From assembly GCF_963675165.1 (NCBI RefSeq), contig NC_087388.1, forward strand, positions 5,985,651 through 6,049,650: 64,000 bases of DNA, given 5' to 3'. This document shows positions 45,967 to 58,383 of the stretch, piece by piece. The notes under the pieces were generated by a model. The model searched no databases, was not told where the DNA came from, and saw only the letters and a program-made list of their open reading frames with translations. Both the position numbers and the translations under genes were made by a program. Origin of the DNA: Halichondria panicea (Eukaryota > Porifera > Demospongiae > Suberitida > Halichondriidae). The first letter of the stretch is position 1, and every line of letters begins with the position of its first letter.

Positions 45967-46938
45967 TGCACAGCCACTTAACTTGTACTTAACTTTGATT
46001 GCATGTGTAGAATATTATTATAGCTGCCTGTTAATTAATGACACTTGTTTAGTATTAATTGGAGTTTATTAGCTATTTTTGTGTTTTGTAGATTTGGCCC
46101 TATATATAATTATATAGACATATATGGCCTAACTTGGAGTAAGTAATCTAGTTAATAAACTTTGTGCTTAATAATATACTCATTGTTGTAAAGAGGGCCT
46201 GCGCATCTCTGTTCCTATACCAGTGCATGCATTGCATGTTCTTTGTGATTCAGTGTGTGTTTCTCTGTGATCTCTCATTATCTACTTGCTTGTTGTGCTT
46301 ACTCTAGCTATATATATAATATAGCTATTCCTGGACAGGCCATGCACTGACCCTGATGAACAGACAGACGTGAAAGAAGCATATTATAGCAATATTCTGG
46401 CAATCATGTGGAGTGCTTGGTGATCTGGATTTTTATAGAGACCATCGTCAGGATTGATCTTGATATTAATAATATCGACACATTGCAAGCAACACAGTAT
46501 AGTTTTACAAAGCATCAGTAAAGTAAAAAGTCTTATTATATTTATTGTGACATTTGTTCATCAGTACTAGCAGTGAGGTTGAGATGGAGCGTGTGGGGGC
46601 GGGTAGTGTGTGAGCGTGGAGTAGGTTATGATGGAACAGTGACCGTACAATCCATTGGCTGCTTGAGTGGTATGAAGTTGGGTTGAATTGTCGACAGTGG
46701 ATGGGCTGATGAAGGAGAGATGGTGAAGATTGATGAGATAATCACATGTGGCCTTCCTCTGATCACTAACAATGAGGAGCTGAACATCTTTCATGGGCAG
46801 GTTCTAATGGTAAAGATCGTCATGCTAGGCTGCACTTTGGGGGTGGGGCTCATGAAGCAGAGTCTGACACACATCTCCAACTTGTGTAAAAGTAAAACAA
46901 AAGGAACAGACTCCGGAGAGGCAAAACAACAATTTGAG

Positions 46939-46969
<31 letters not shown>

Positions 46970-47983
46970 TGTGAACTTTACAGCTATGCACAAAAGAAAT
47001 TAAGTGAAAATATTGGGTGAGAGGAAATAGCTGACAAACTTACTCCAACATTGGAGCAGCTGATGTATATTATATAATCTATAGAGTGATAAGTATAGTT
47101 AACAGAGGATCCTATATATGACATTTAGAGCATGGGCAAACCATATGAAATGAACATAAGTTATATGTGTCAAAGTTTTCTAGAAAATTTGACACTAAAA
47201 AGTCCGAAGTCTTTTTCTTGATTGTTCCTAGAGATGAATCTAGATTTATTTTATGATGAGTCTATCTTAGATGATTGAGCACCAGTGTGGCTACTTACCA
47301 CACCACCAGGTGCAATGCTCCATCTATTACCACTCTATGCAGCTACAGTGGTTTTCCATACCCTTTGCAGGCTATACTCCAAGAGCACAGCAACCACAAT
47401 GTAGTGATTACCTGTCTGTGTTATTTTAGTCCACCCACACATCACAAAAATCAATGATGGGTAAAATACTGGCTATTGCAGACTTTTCACACAACTCAAG
47501 GGGTTACTACTCTACTTTCACAGCACTCCTTCTATAATTATAATGCTTGAGGTCAACAAGCTGCTTTCGGAAATATCCAATTTTGAGCCTAGTAAATATA
47601 GTCCCTCCTCCGCTGCTATACATACAAGTTTTAGCTCATATCATTTTGCCACAATGAACCGAGCAACAAGTTAGCTGAGCTACCATCAGAGCTACCATCA
47701 CTTCAGTCAGACAAAATATGAGACACCTGGAACATTTAGCGGCTATTATAATTATTTGGCGAGTGAGCTATTAGACTTTGGCGATTTTAATTTGACTCTT
47801 AGGCTACTACAGCAATTAGGTCCACTAATTTTGCAGTTTTGAAATTGCCAAATTAAAACCAGATACAGTTTGCATTTTGCAGGCCATACATATAGCAAGT
47901 AATTTTGTTGGCTTGTTACTAACAATCATAACAGAAGCCAACCAAAATACTACACTGTGGTTGCAGCTCTTGCAGTATAGCCT
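45967..47983. other. Intergenic with a duplicated segment and ATT microsatellite
   Basis: 46566-46680 shares about 115 bases with 59415-59535 (CAGTGAGGTTGAGATGGAGC to GGCTGCTTGAGTGGTATGAA). An ATT repeat of about 10 units lies near 46941-46971. No other gene-like content was recognised. Confidence 0.5.
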
Positions 47984-47992
47984 GCAAAGGTA

Positions 47993-48597
47993 TAGCCTCC
48001 TTCACTGGCCTCCCTTGAAGAGAAGGCCTGCTAACTGACTGCTTGCGCATGCGCGAAATTATTGGATATATTTTCCCGTAAAATGCCCTATAATACTAAA
48101 TAATACTGAATTTATCACGAAAATATCCTGACAAAGTATTGAAAGTCATACACAGAGCTATTATAGCTAGCTAGCTAGCTAGAGACAGAGCTGTAGGTTT
48201 GTTGTACAGCTATTTTCTTTCTGATAGAGTCAGTAGCAGTAGTATAGTAGACTTTTCACCAAGTTAGTATTTGATGGGCGTGGCCTGTCCATATAGGCTC
48301 TTGTCAGCTTTCACTCTGTTCAGACGATTGTCATCCACACTGTTGCTGGCTGTGAGTCTTTTGTTAACATAGCAGGCTAAGGGTAGCTATCAGAATACTA
48401 TCAGATGAGCTAGAAACCTTCAATGGAACCTTCTATCTACTTCCTTTAATCCACTTCCGTTTGTTGTGACGTCACTGTTTTACTGACCATAAACGTTGTT
48501 ATCCGGATCCGCCAGATACCGGCGGAAGATTAGGGCATGCGCAAGCAGTCGATACCAGGCCCACTCTTCGAGGAAGTGCGGCCTGGGATCGAGGCTA
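47993..48597. mobile_element. Mutator-like MITE, 605 bases
   Basis: The ends are approximate inverted copies of about 60 bases (TAGCCTCC... at left, and inverted TAGCCTCGATCCCAGGCCGC at right), with GCTTGCGCATGCGC conserved. Perfect 9-base target duplication GCAAAGGTA at 47984-47992 and 48598-48606. Non-coding inside. Confidence 0.75.
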
Positions 48598-48606
48598 GCA
48601 AAGGTA

Positions 48607-49507
48607 AGGAAAACCACTGTACCATGATCGCACTGGTGAGTATGAGGCATTAACAACATATTATATAGATTGGGTGATCAAAATGTCTTGCAGTAATTTG
48701 AGGGAGCAAACTATTGTGTTCATGATGACATAATTTTATAACTGAATCATGTTTGTGGCGTAATTACCATCATCATAATCATAGAAATCATGCATGCATA
48801 CCTAGGACACAGGTGTGCCAGAGGCCAGGAGATTGGTCATGACTCATGTTTTACAACTCATGTTTTACGGAGGAATGTGCGTAAATGGAGAATATAAAAA
48901 ATTAATTAATATACAGAAACTTACAGAGAAAGGTAGCTATTCTAGATAAGCTAACATACTGCAAATGATTGTAGCCCTCTATGATGCTAACAATGTGACA
49001 CTAGAAAGTGAGTAGCATAGTTGTACTACAGAAGAAGTACAACACGCGTGCCTCGATTTAGCAATTATCCTCTGCAATATCGTTGAGCGTGGGCGGAATT
49101 ATGCCTCGATTATCCGCCCACGCTCAACGTTATTGCAGAGGCTAATTGCTAAAGGCACGCGTGTTAAACTACTACGACTCATAAACTAACAGGAGATGTT
49201 ATACAAGAGAGATAAATGTTTGAGAGTAGATAAAAAATGCCCACTCAGCGAAACATAGGCGCACATACATGACTCTTAATCGTGACAACCTCCTCTGCAG
49301 GTGTGCCTTGTTGTATGAGATATTAGACATAATCGTACCACCGCATTGCCAAAGATCTATAATGCTTCAGTGTGTAAGGTACAGCTAATATAACGTTAGC
49401 CAGTAGCCACATTGTCTGACCACTATTGTGAGAATTATACACCATGCCTTCAATTTATGAGCCACGTCATTGGTATATAGCTAAATATAGCAACTAGAGT
49501 ATTCATA
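48607..49507. other. Intergenic holding one hairpin MITE
   Basis: Apart from the hairpin element at 49041-49165, no feature could be supported in this stretch. Confidence 0.4.
49041..49165. mobile_element. Hairpin MITE, 125 bases
   Basis: Nearly perfect foldback: AACACGCGTGCCTCGATTTA at the left, and the complementary arm ends at GGCACGCGTGTT. GCGTGGGCGGA near the centre pairs with TCCGCCCACGC. The loop is about 10 bases. The arms are about 55 bases long. Confidence 0.7.
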
Positions 49508-49517
49508 GACTTTATCC

Positions 49518-50465
49518 TAGTCTGGGGGCCAGACCTAATAGCTCGGGGGCAAAATCAAGAGAGCTAGGATTAGGTTTGGAGACTCTTGCAGCATTTCCGT
49601 GTGCTCTAGCGGAATGTGGCCAGAGCCAATGAAATGCATATCCTATGTCATGTGATTTTTAATCCAATGAAATGCGAGTATTGCCTTTGTGGAATTTGGA
49701 TTACAGCCAATGAAATGAAAGTATTGCTACATCTACTCTTCTTTATAACCTCCAATATCACAGTCTCCTCCCTATTGACATTCCAAGAGCACACGGAAGT
49801 GCTGCAAGAGTCTCCAGACCTCTTTCTCTCTTCAGGGGCGTAGCTACCATTGTTTCCTGGTTGCCCAGAAACCCCCCCCAGGAGCTGCTGAGAAAATTGG
49901 GCAGGGCTCCCTATAATTGAAATCATGCAGCCCTGCCCATCTTTTCACACGTGGCTGCAAATCAATAATCAGAGCAGCACCGTGAAGCGTTTCACTTTGG
50001 CTTTGTCTCAGCTAGTTAGTCTCAGCTAGCTAGCTACCTCAAACAAAGAAGACTAAGACTTAAGTTCTAGATCTAGTATCAATCCTGAATGCTCCAGTAT
50101 TCTCAGACTCAGCTCTAAGCACAACTTTATTCAGGAAGTGTACAAGTTTAGAACAATCTCAGCCACATGAAACCTCTCAGGTAAATGACATTTAATTGTT
50201 GCTCAGCTAGACTAGCAATACACAATTGGCACCTGCATGCCTAGTATGTTACGTCTATAGCTAGCTAGCTTCTCACAAACATGTAAAAAAAGTCATGAAC
50301 AATAGATAGTCAATAACAGTAGGTGTGGTACCGGAAGTGGGCGTGGCCACAAAATTTCGCTATCGCGCCGCTGATTTTTCTGCAGAAACCCCTGTCTCAA
50401 AAGTCTGGCTACGCCCCTGACTCTTCCCCCTCCCCCCTCTGAGAAAGAGGTCTGGCCCCAGACTA
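49518..50465. mobile_element. Mutator-like element with a nested hAT-like insertion
   Basis: The outer ends TAGTCTGGGGGCCAGACC and, inverted, TAGTCTGGGGCCAGACC are flanked by a perfect 10-base duplication GACTTTATCC (49508-49517 and 50466-50475). An inner inverted pair, GAGACTCTTGCAGCA(T/C)TTCC, sits at about 49579 and 49797. The hAT-like element at 49833-50419 lies inside. Confidence 0.7.
49833..50419. mobile_element. hAT-like MITE
   Basis: 587 bases with CAGGGGCGTAGC at the left end and its exact complement GCTACGCCCCTG at the right. CAGGGGCG-type ends are typical of hAT elements. The expected 8-base target duplication is not evident (TCTCTCTT against ACTCTTCC), so the superfamily is tentative. 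Confidence 0.55.
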
Positions 50466-50554
50466 GACTTTATCCATACAAGCGACTTCCTGTGCATGAC
50501 GGCTGTGTTTGTTTAGTTATACAAAATTAGTATGTGTTCTCACTGTAAAGTATA

Positions 50555-53500
50555 ATGTGTGAATCAGCTGAGTACAAAGCATTCAAGGACTGTCACAGCA
50601 GTCTTCTTACTTGTATTAAGCAGTCCCCTAAAGATGTCTGTGATCATTTACTCCCTTTCGAGATCCTAGCACCGGATGATCGCGATTATCTTAGGAATGA
50701 CACTCATGATGCTGGTGACAAAGCCCGACGAATACTTGATGCTGTGCTACTTCAGATAAAAAATGATCCACAGGTTTTCCATTCATTCGTTAGTGCTCTT
50801 GAAGCAGCTGGTGGCTTTACGAAGGCTGGTGTACAAGAACTCAAGGATGCATTACAGAGACAACATCAGCAGTGCGATCAAAGTCAAAGAATGGAAGAGA
50901 ACCGTGAGTTGTAATGCCCCCCAAAAAACCCAACTCATGGTCCATTTGATTGCCATGTGATATTAGCCAGTACATGCATGGATGACATCGTAGATATTGA
51001 GTTACATCATGTAGGACCAGCTGCAGGAAGTTATGTGGCCAATTATGGCTTCATATGCTTTATGTGGTTGCATAACTTTTACCTGGTTGAAGTTTAATAT
51101 CGCCTCTAAAGCATAACTTTTAATAGTACTTAACAACATTATTATGGAGGCCTAACTCAACTCATGGTTCTAAAATCTTTGCAGGCTATGAGAACAGTCC
51201 AATGAGCCTACTACAGCCATTACCCGAGTTAGCTGTGACTGAAGAAGCTGGGTCAGGTATTATAACTATCTCAAACCAAGTGTTAGAGTCCATTCTTTTC
51301 TTCTTGTGTAGTTTTTGAGTTACCTACCATGGACGATGGAGATGGAGGAACACTACCTGATCCATTAGAGCACCCTCCTGATGACACTGAAGTGGGAGCG
51401 GACCTCAGAGCAGCTGCAACAAGTCGACAAGTAGCACCCACTGGTATGTGATACATTTAATATGATTATAACAATTATGACTGACTGATGTATTATTATA
51501 CAGCTGATTCATTTGGAGGACGATTGCTACAAACTTTCCAAAGTGGAGAAATTGAACAAGTCATTGAGCTTTTATCCCAGGCTAAAAGTCAGTCCATTGA
51601 TCTGAGAGGTGTGTCTGATGCAGACGGCAAAACTCTCCTTCATCTTGTTTGTCGCAAAAACTGGGTGGACTGGTACCACATTGTGAGTAGCCTTGTCGAA
51701 AATCACTATTGTGATGTTGCAGCAGTGGATGAAGATGGGAACACACCCCTTCATGAGGCATATCAATGTGGCAATCTCCCATCCGTAGAGTACCTACTTA
51801 GTCTACCGAGTTGTAATCCTGACGCAATCAACAAGTACGAGTACACTGTACTGAGAATGGCCCTTGAGAAAAATGACAAACAAACTGTGGCACAACTTCT
51901 AGCAACAGGACGAGTTGATCCTAGAAAAGGTAGCTCATGCGGTCATACATACTCAGAATTGCTTGCAATGAATCAGCTCCAACCACAACCACAAGATTAC
52001 GATGGCTCAGCTCTTCAAATGGTGATCCAGTTTGCAGAATGCATGGAGGGTAACAATCACGTTCGCCAACCGTTCACTTCTTATTGCTTGCATAAAATGC
52101 TTCACAAGATATTGAAGAATCGTAATCAAGTTACAATTACTAGAATAGTAGACCGCATTAAAGAAAACATGTTACCTCTTCCAAAAGAACCTGATAAGAT
52201 TCATAATTTGATTATTGATATTCAAAGCCTGTCAGACGAGTTTGACATACGTGGGGAGCCCACTAATGTTGTGGATATTCAAATAAGAAAGAAAGGTAAG
52301 TGAGTAGCTAATTATACGTGTTAAGTGTCATTACTCCACAGAAGGTAGAGAAATCTTTCAACGTGATATTCAACAAGAGAGCATAAACACAACTCAGAAT
52401 GTTACTGTTCCAGCTGATGTTGAAGATCAGGAAACATCCGACTACTCTAATGCAAGTGATGTACTACCAAATGTTCAACATTCATAATTATACTGAGATA
52501 TTTTATATCGTAAGAAAGGTGCATGTACGGTTATTACTTGATGCAGGAGAGTATGGGAAATACCCTAGGGCTTCAGAATTTCGTAATTCTAGCAGATAAT
52601 GAAGAACAGGAAATACCTGACTACTACTCTAATGCAAGCGATGAACTACCGATGTTGCAACCTTCACATACAGAGGTACACTGTACTGCATGTAATGCAT
52701 GATACTTTAGAAAAGGAATTAATGCAAGAATTAATTCATATAAAATTATGCTATAATTATAATAGCTACATTATGTAGTTTTTTTATGACACAATAATTT
52801 ATGTTCTTCTTTGATCTTAAACAGGAGCAGAATACAACACAAAATGATGAGTGTTGCGAAAATACATATATAGTATGTGTATGCAGTTGCTGTTGTTGTT
52901 TTATTGTCTCTTTAATTCTTGGAATATGCGGTGCAGTATTGTACGATGGCTATTCACTTGTTGGTACTACTGATGTGGTACAAATTCACCGGCAATCCAT
53001 TCCACTAATCGCAATACAGGATCCATCGACTAACTTCGTTAGGCTCTCAGAAATAATTACTAGTGGAACAGACTTAGTTACCATTATCTTCTATAAGTTA
53101 AGCGATTGTTCTTCTTCAACTGCCTTTATAGGCGTCGAGATCAATGAGATAATGACTGTAAACTTTGGCTCTCCAACTATCAAGAGCAAGCCTGTTACTG
53201 AGTTATATCTGGTAGGAAACACTACACTTACTGTAGATATCACCACCAATGTGCCCTCAACAAATTCTTTTACGGCTCTCGTTGTTTTTGACAATCTTAG
53301 AAACTACTTAAATTTCATTTCAAGCTCTTCGTTGGACAATTACTATTTTATGGATTTCATTGCTAACGGAAAATCACAAACTAAGATCAGTTTAATTTTC
53401 AACAAAACATCGTACTACTATATTGGTTTGTACACAGACATTCCGACTGAAGTTACTACTTTTACTGTACACTTTCGTGGGAGAATTCTTCAATATGACA

Positions 53501-53802
53501 TTACAAAAGGAAACACTTTCTGCTTTATAAGCTCTCTTGATGATTTAAGTTGTGAATTTTCTCCGAATTCCAACCAGCAAACTTGTATTGTTGGTTCTGT
53601 GCCACCTATATATACTGATACACCATTTGGAATAAGAAGAGCAACTGTAGAGTATTCCACTGCTCTCAACTCAGATACAGCAACCAACACTTTATTTTTT
53701 ATTCCTTTAATGTTATCTTGTTTATGGGTTTGTTTTCTGAGCTGTTTTCTATGGGTTTATGGTAGTTTACCACCTCAGCAGCATCAGGCAGCACACAACT
53801 AA
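50555..53802 (+). CDS. CARD-ankyrin two-transmembrane receptor, intact
   Basis: Seven exons in one phase: 50555-50903, 51185-51256, 51312-51443, 51504-52295, 52342-52460, 52577-52675, 52825-53802; about 846 aa. Order: CARD-like domain (1-105, MCESAEYKAFKDCHSSLLTC), acidic linker, three ankyrin repeats (about 215-320: DGKTLLHLVC, DGNTPLHEAYQCGNLPSVEY, YTVLRMALEKND), a conserved helical segment (FTSYCLHKMLHKILKN to IQSLSDEFDIRG), two stalk exons with a repeated ADxExQExxDYxSNAS motif, a Cys-rich transmembrane 1 (about 536-562), an ectodomain with FTALVVFDNLRNYL, SYYYIGLYTD and TCIVGSVPP, transmembrane 2 and a short tail. It is the template by which the broken copies at 2030, 27563 and 37001 can be read. 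An ATG at 52801 lies just before the last acceptor and could allow a start that skips the cytosolic part. Confidence 0.82.
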
Positions 53803-54430
53803 TTACGTCATACTTATGATTGCTATTTTTTATCTTTTTACTATAACGATTGATCAAGCCGCAGTGCAAAATGCCCGGGTCAAGCACATGTTGCTTCGCT
53901 CACAAAGTATTACGTTAGAAAGAGGTTACTATAAAGTTTGAGGTGTAAATTATAATTATAGGGAAAATTACTGAATTATGCGATCATTAGTTTGAACCAA
54001 AACTTTAACTCAAGAGTGTTATGGAAGAGAAATGGAAGAGAAGAAGAGAAGGTTAATGGAAACAAAAGTAGCTAGAGATCATGTTGGATGGATTTTAGAG
54101 TGTAGCCTACATTTCCTGTCATAGCCACGTCCCCAGGCCGATTTTATAAGACTTTTGTTTCCATTAACCTCCTCTTCCATTTCTCTTCCGTAACACTCTT
54201 GAGCTAAAGTTAAAAAAAAAAATGGAGAATGTGACAACTACCATGTGTTCAACATGCACTTTGTGAAATAACTATGAGGAGATCCACTGTGGCAAAATAT
54301 TCTAGAATTCTACACAAAACATTTAAAAAATTTCGTGGTAACTATATACTAGGTTACACTAGTAATCTAATAGGACAACTCAACACCACACACAGATACT
54401 ACAATACAGATCTTGTTCAAACCATAGATA
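53803..54430. other. Convergent 3' ends with a foldback element
   Basis: 54001-54069 and about 54146-54211 are inverted copies of about 65 bases (AACTTTAACTCAAGAGTGTT at the left; AACACTCTTGAGCTAAAGTT at the right): a MITE-like hairpin between the convergent 3' ends of two receptor genes. The rest is noncoding. Confidence 0.65.
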
Positions 54431-57400
54431 CTAAATTTGTGACTCGAATGAATTTGAATTCCGAAAGCTACGATGTCGCTTGGGACTGATTTGAAGTGAG
54501 TTTGTTGTGAACTTGGTGTTGGTTTTTATTTTGTACAAGACTAGAAAGACTAGCACTAATAACCACAGAAGAAGGATTAGAGATAAACTTATCAAGAGTA
54601 AAATTATCAGTTCTTCTGTATATAGGAAGTTCGAGTACGAATACAGTATTTCCACTTCCCTTACTCCATTGTTAAAATTGCGTTTTAGCACAATTCCTAT
54701 GATACACAACTCCGGTGTTACAGGAATGTGTCTATCAAATACGACATTACATACTGTTGTGGATGATATCATAGAGCAAAGGCTTGTAAAAGAATTTTTT
54801 GAATTTTCCTTATTCCAGCCATTAATACGATATGATATGCTGTTGATGACGTTCAAATTTTCTTCTATGTGGACTCTAATAAAATAATAACTACTCTTTT
54901 GGAGCGAGATGCTTATTGAGAAATTATCGTTCTTGATGCAGTACTCCATATAGGTAAACATCCAGGTTCCATTGTTCAAAAATGATTTATATTCATCAAC
55001 ATTGTCAAAAACTACCAAAACAACCGGGCATTCTGAGCTGTTATAGTCCGCTGATAAGTGAATTTGTAGCCTCAGAGAGACGTTATATTCTGTGTAGAGC
55101 TCATAAACCCAATTGCTGATGTTGAAGTGAATTGAGATGTTAGTATTAGTGATCTCGTTAATTGTTAGTTGCTTTACATTCGGTCCGACTCGAGCTATAG
55201 GTAGTATTGATTGCTGGATAAGTTGAGTGATATGTACTAAACCACCAAAAGGTTTTGATTCTTGGTCGTTGAGTATCGTGAAGGAGAGTGCACAAGCAAA
55301 AATTACCATTGTGAATAACACACTCATAACAAAGCACAAACATTTAGAAGCTGTTTTCCTCTCACTGATATTCAGAGTATGTCATTGACATATCTGTATA
55401 GGTTCAAATGTGATACGTTATAAGTTATACACCAGACACTGCATGCAATAGCCATTAGCTCTTGTATTCACCTTGAAGCAAACATGACAGAGGCAGCTGG
55501 CCTTCATGGTATCCCACTGCAATAACAGTTTTAATTATAGAGATACCACAATAACAGTTTTAAGATACCACTAGAATTAATTTAGCTAATAGTAGATCAA
55601 GCAAGCATAGACTATAGTAAGATTATAGCTATAGTTAGCAATCACAGCAAGGTGTCTAACAAATCAACGACCAGTGGTCTTATAACTACAATACACATAA
55701 TAAATGCTACTTCTTACCTGATGTTTTCGTTTTGAATTTATAAGGCCATCCAAGTCTGAATCGTTGGGTTGTGTGTGGAGATCGGGAATGGAACCTCGGG
55801 GTATAGATTGCCGTTGAAGAGAAGTCTTTGCTGGAGAACGAGGTGGATTGTATGTGGGAGGATTTTTTTCAGGAATTGTAGGATTTTTAATGCACTCTGA
55901 AGCTTTAGAATTTTTTGTCTGATCAATTGAAGTATACTGTTGATCTGGCTCTGAATCATCACTCCGAAGATTTCTTGATCGTATGGTATGGCCATACCTT
56001 TCAGCCCGGCTTTGATCTGTGTATGCATGTGCATGCAATTATTATATCACAGTGTGTATAATGAGCTGTGAGTATGTATGTCAACCTACGTGGTAAACTG
56101 ACACTGATTGCTGGTGAGGTACGTTCCACTGTTGATACACCAGTCGTTGAATTGCAACTGTCCTCTTCAGTACTTGTGGATTCATCTGTAAGCATAATAT
56201 ACATGCATGAATGCATGTGCAGTCAAAATCATTTTACCTGCACTTAGAGCCATTGGCAATGCATCTGTCAGTGAGTTAATGCTTGTCCTGTGAATATCCT
56301 CTAAAATTCCCCATTGGAATGTTGGCAAATATTTCATCGCACTCGACCAGCACTCTCAAAACGTTTTGATGTTGCTTTTGATGTGCAATGTTAAAGGCAG
56401 TTAATCCATCGTTATTTCTAGCGTTGACATCACTGAGCTCAAGAAGATATTCGGCAGCTCCTTCATTGTTGAATCGAGCAGCTATGTGAAGAGGTGTGTC
56501 TCCATCTTCATTCACAACTGAGACTTTATGGTGGTGTGTTTCGACCAATTGGGTGACTAAGAGTCCCCAGTTTGACCAGTCCCAGCGACAGGCAAGATGG
56601 AGGAGGGTCATTCCATTATTGTCCCTGATTGAACTCACATCAACTGTCGGATCAAACCCTATCAGTGAGGCTAAGGCAGAAGTCGGGTCACCACCATCTT
56701 GGCTAAACGCTTTTAGCAGCTTCTTTGTTGAATTACTTTCTGCCTGTAAAGTGTACGTGTTAGAATACGAACACATTGTTTAGCTAGCTGTATAGGGTAC
56801 AAACACCATGCAATTTAGTACGAGTCTAACATGAATATAGTTATCACCTTCAGTAATACTTGTTGACCAATTTTGACCTCAATGAATGCATTTTCTTTCA
56901 GGTGCTGCATCTGTTTAGGACTCAATTGGCTGTATAAATGACTAAAACATGCTGGAACTCGGAACACCAGCTCTGTACAGCCTTCTCGAACATGCTTCAA
57001 ATTAAGAACTTGGTGTGGTAGTTCTTGTTCCCAGCATTCTATAAATACTAACTTCAATTCTTGAATTTGATCGTAGGTGATTGTATGAAAATCAACATCA
57101 ACCTTACATGTTATCTCCACTGATTCAATGTGAGACGGTTCAGGGCCAAAGTCATCAACAAATAGAAAACATCGTCGATTAACATATTGCTGAAACAAAC
57201 GCTCATATTTGTGTAATGCTTCATTATCCTCATATGGGAAAAGATTTTCTTTTCGTATTTCGGATATTAGTGAGTAATTGAACCAAGAGCAGAAATTATT
57301 CTGTAGAAACTCAATTAAATCATTAAAGCTGATAGCATCACAGAGCAAAATCTGTTCAGAAGGGCTACGATAAATTTGGCTAAAATATGAACCTTGTGGT

Positions 57401-58383
57401 GTTAACAACTTCTGAACGTATTGCGTGAGATCATATTGTTCTTGTTTTTCAAGATTTATAATCGTGTTTGTAAGTAAGCTACAAAATTTCGAATGGATTT
57501 TGCGAGTTTCTTTATTTAGGGCTTTCATGAAGAAGCTTACAGAAATTTCTGTCGGTGATACTGTATCACTACAAGCAGTATCACGAGTGCATCTTTTAAT
57601 TTGAGGTGGCTTGGAGCTTAAACACTTATCTCTGCCAGTGACATGACCCAAGATGGTACACTCTCCACAGCCGCATTGGAAGTTAAAAAATGTCAGATGA
57701 TCAGAAGTCGTGAGTGATCCAGTTCCAGATGAGCTTGTACTGGCAGATCTTGGTATTAACTCTCCACCTGCTTAAGCGAACATTTATTGGAGGCACATGT
57801 AATTAAATCTCACTCCAAGATAATTATGTACAATGGTATAACTTTATATTATTATAGTTGCATTTATAGCAACAATCCTCTGTAGTTCTACTGGAACTTC
57901 AGTTTCTGCATGCAATTGCAATACAAGTGTGTTTTTGGCTTACGGTATACGCATGCACATTTTATAGCATAAACTACTGGTTACAGCTACTGCATGGATC
58001 ACACACACATATACATATATACCTGCTGAGTTTGCTTCATCAACTGTCTGATGTCTGTCTGTTACAGCTTCTAACTCCTTGTACTTATCTGTAAGTACTG
58101 AGAGAAGCTCGTCATCATGTCGCTCATTCCTTTCCCGAAGTATTGTAATGAATTTATCGTAAGTTCCCGGAAAACTTTTTACTTTTGCCTGCAATACAAC
58201 CACTAGCATCCTGGCTTTATCCGTATTCGTCTTGTCAAGCTGAATGATTTTCTGATTTGTTTCGTCTGATATCAGATGGTTTTGAAACATAACTCCAGCG
58301 AGTCCTCCTGGATCTGAAGCAAAGTCAGCAACTAGCTGCTCGTTGCAGCTCACTAATACATCGTAACCAATATTTGTTGTCAT
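54431..58383 (-). CDS. CARD-domain X-ankyrin two-transmembrane receptor, possible frameshift
   Basis: Exons: 58383-58023 (CARD-like; TTNIGYDVLVSCNEQLVADF), 57767-56848 (domain X), 56743-56238 (ankyrin; DNNGMTLLHLACRWDW, DGDTPLHIAARFNN), 56185-56090, 56016-55718, 55516-55472, 55364-54431 (transmembrane 1, ectodomain with CPVVLVVFDNVDEY and LCIIGIVLKR, transmembrane 2, basic tail). It matches the gene at 9609-3383 but has the other CARD subtype and no Death domain. The ankyrin exon is 506 bases; the paralogue's phase would need 3n+1. A deletion between IFANIP and the linker makes the frame stop at 56278-56276. As read, the protein is a soluble CARD-X-ankyrin of about 580 aa; with a one-base assembly error it would be a full receptor. 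The ectodomain exon stays fully open, which argues against an old lesion. Confidence 0.65.

Noticed and set aside
46720-46974. Plus-strand frame ending in a run of Ile
   Set aside because: The Ile run is the ATT microsatellite. The rest has no recognisable content.
53091-53294. Minus-strand frame within the receptor ectodomain
   Set aside because: Shadow of the plus-strand ectodomain. The same shadow recurs at 38002-38217, as expected for paralogous coding sequence.
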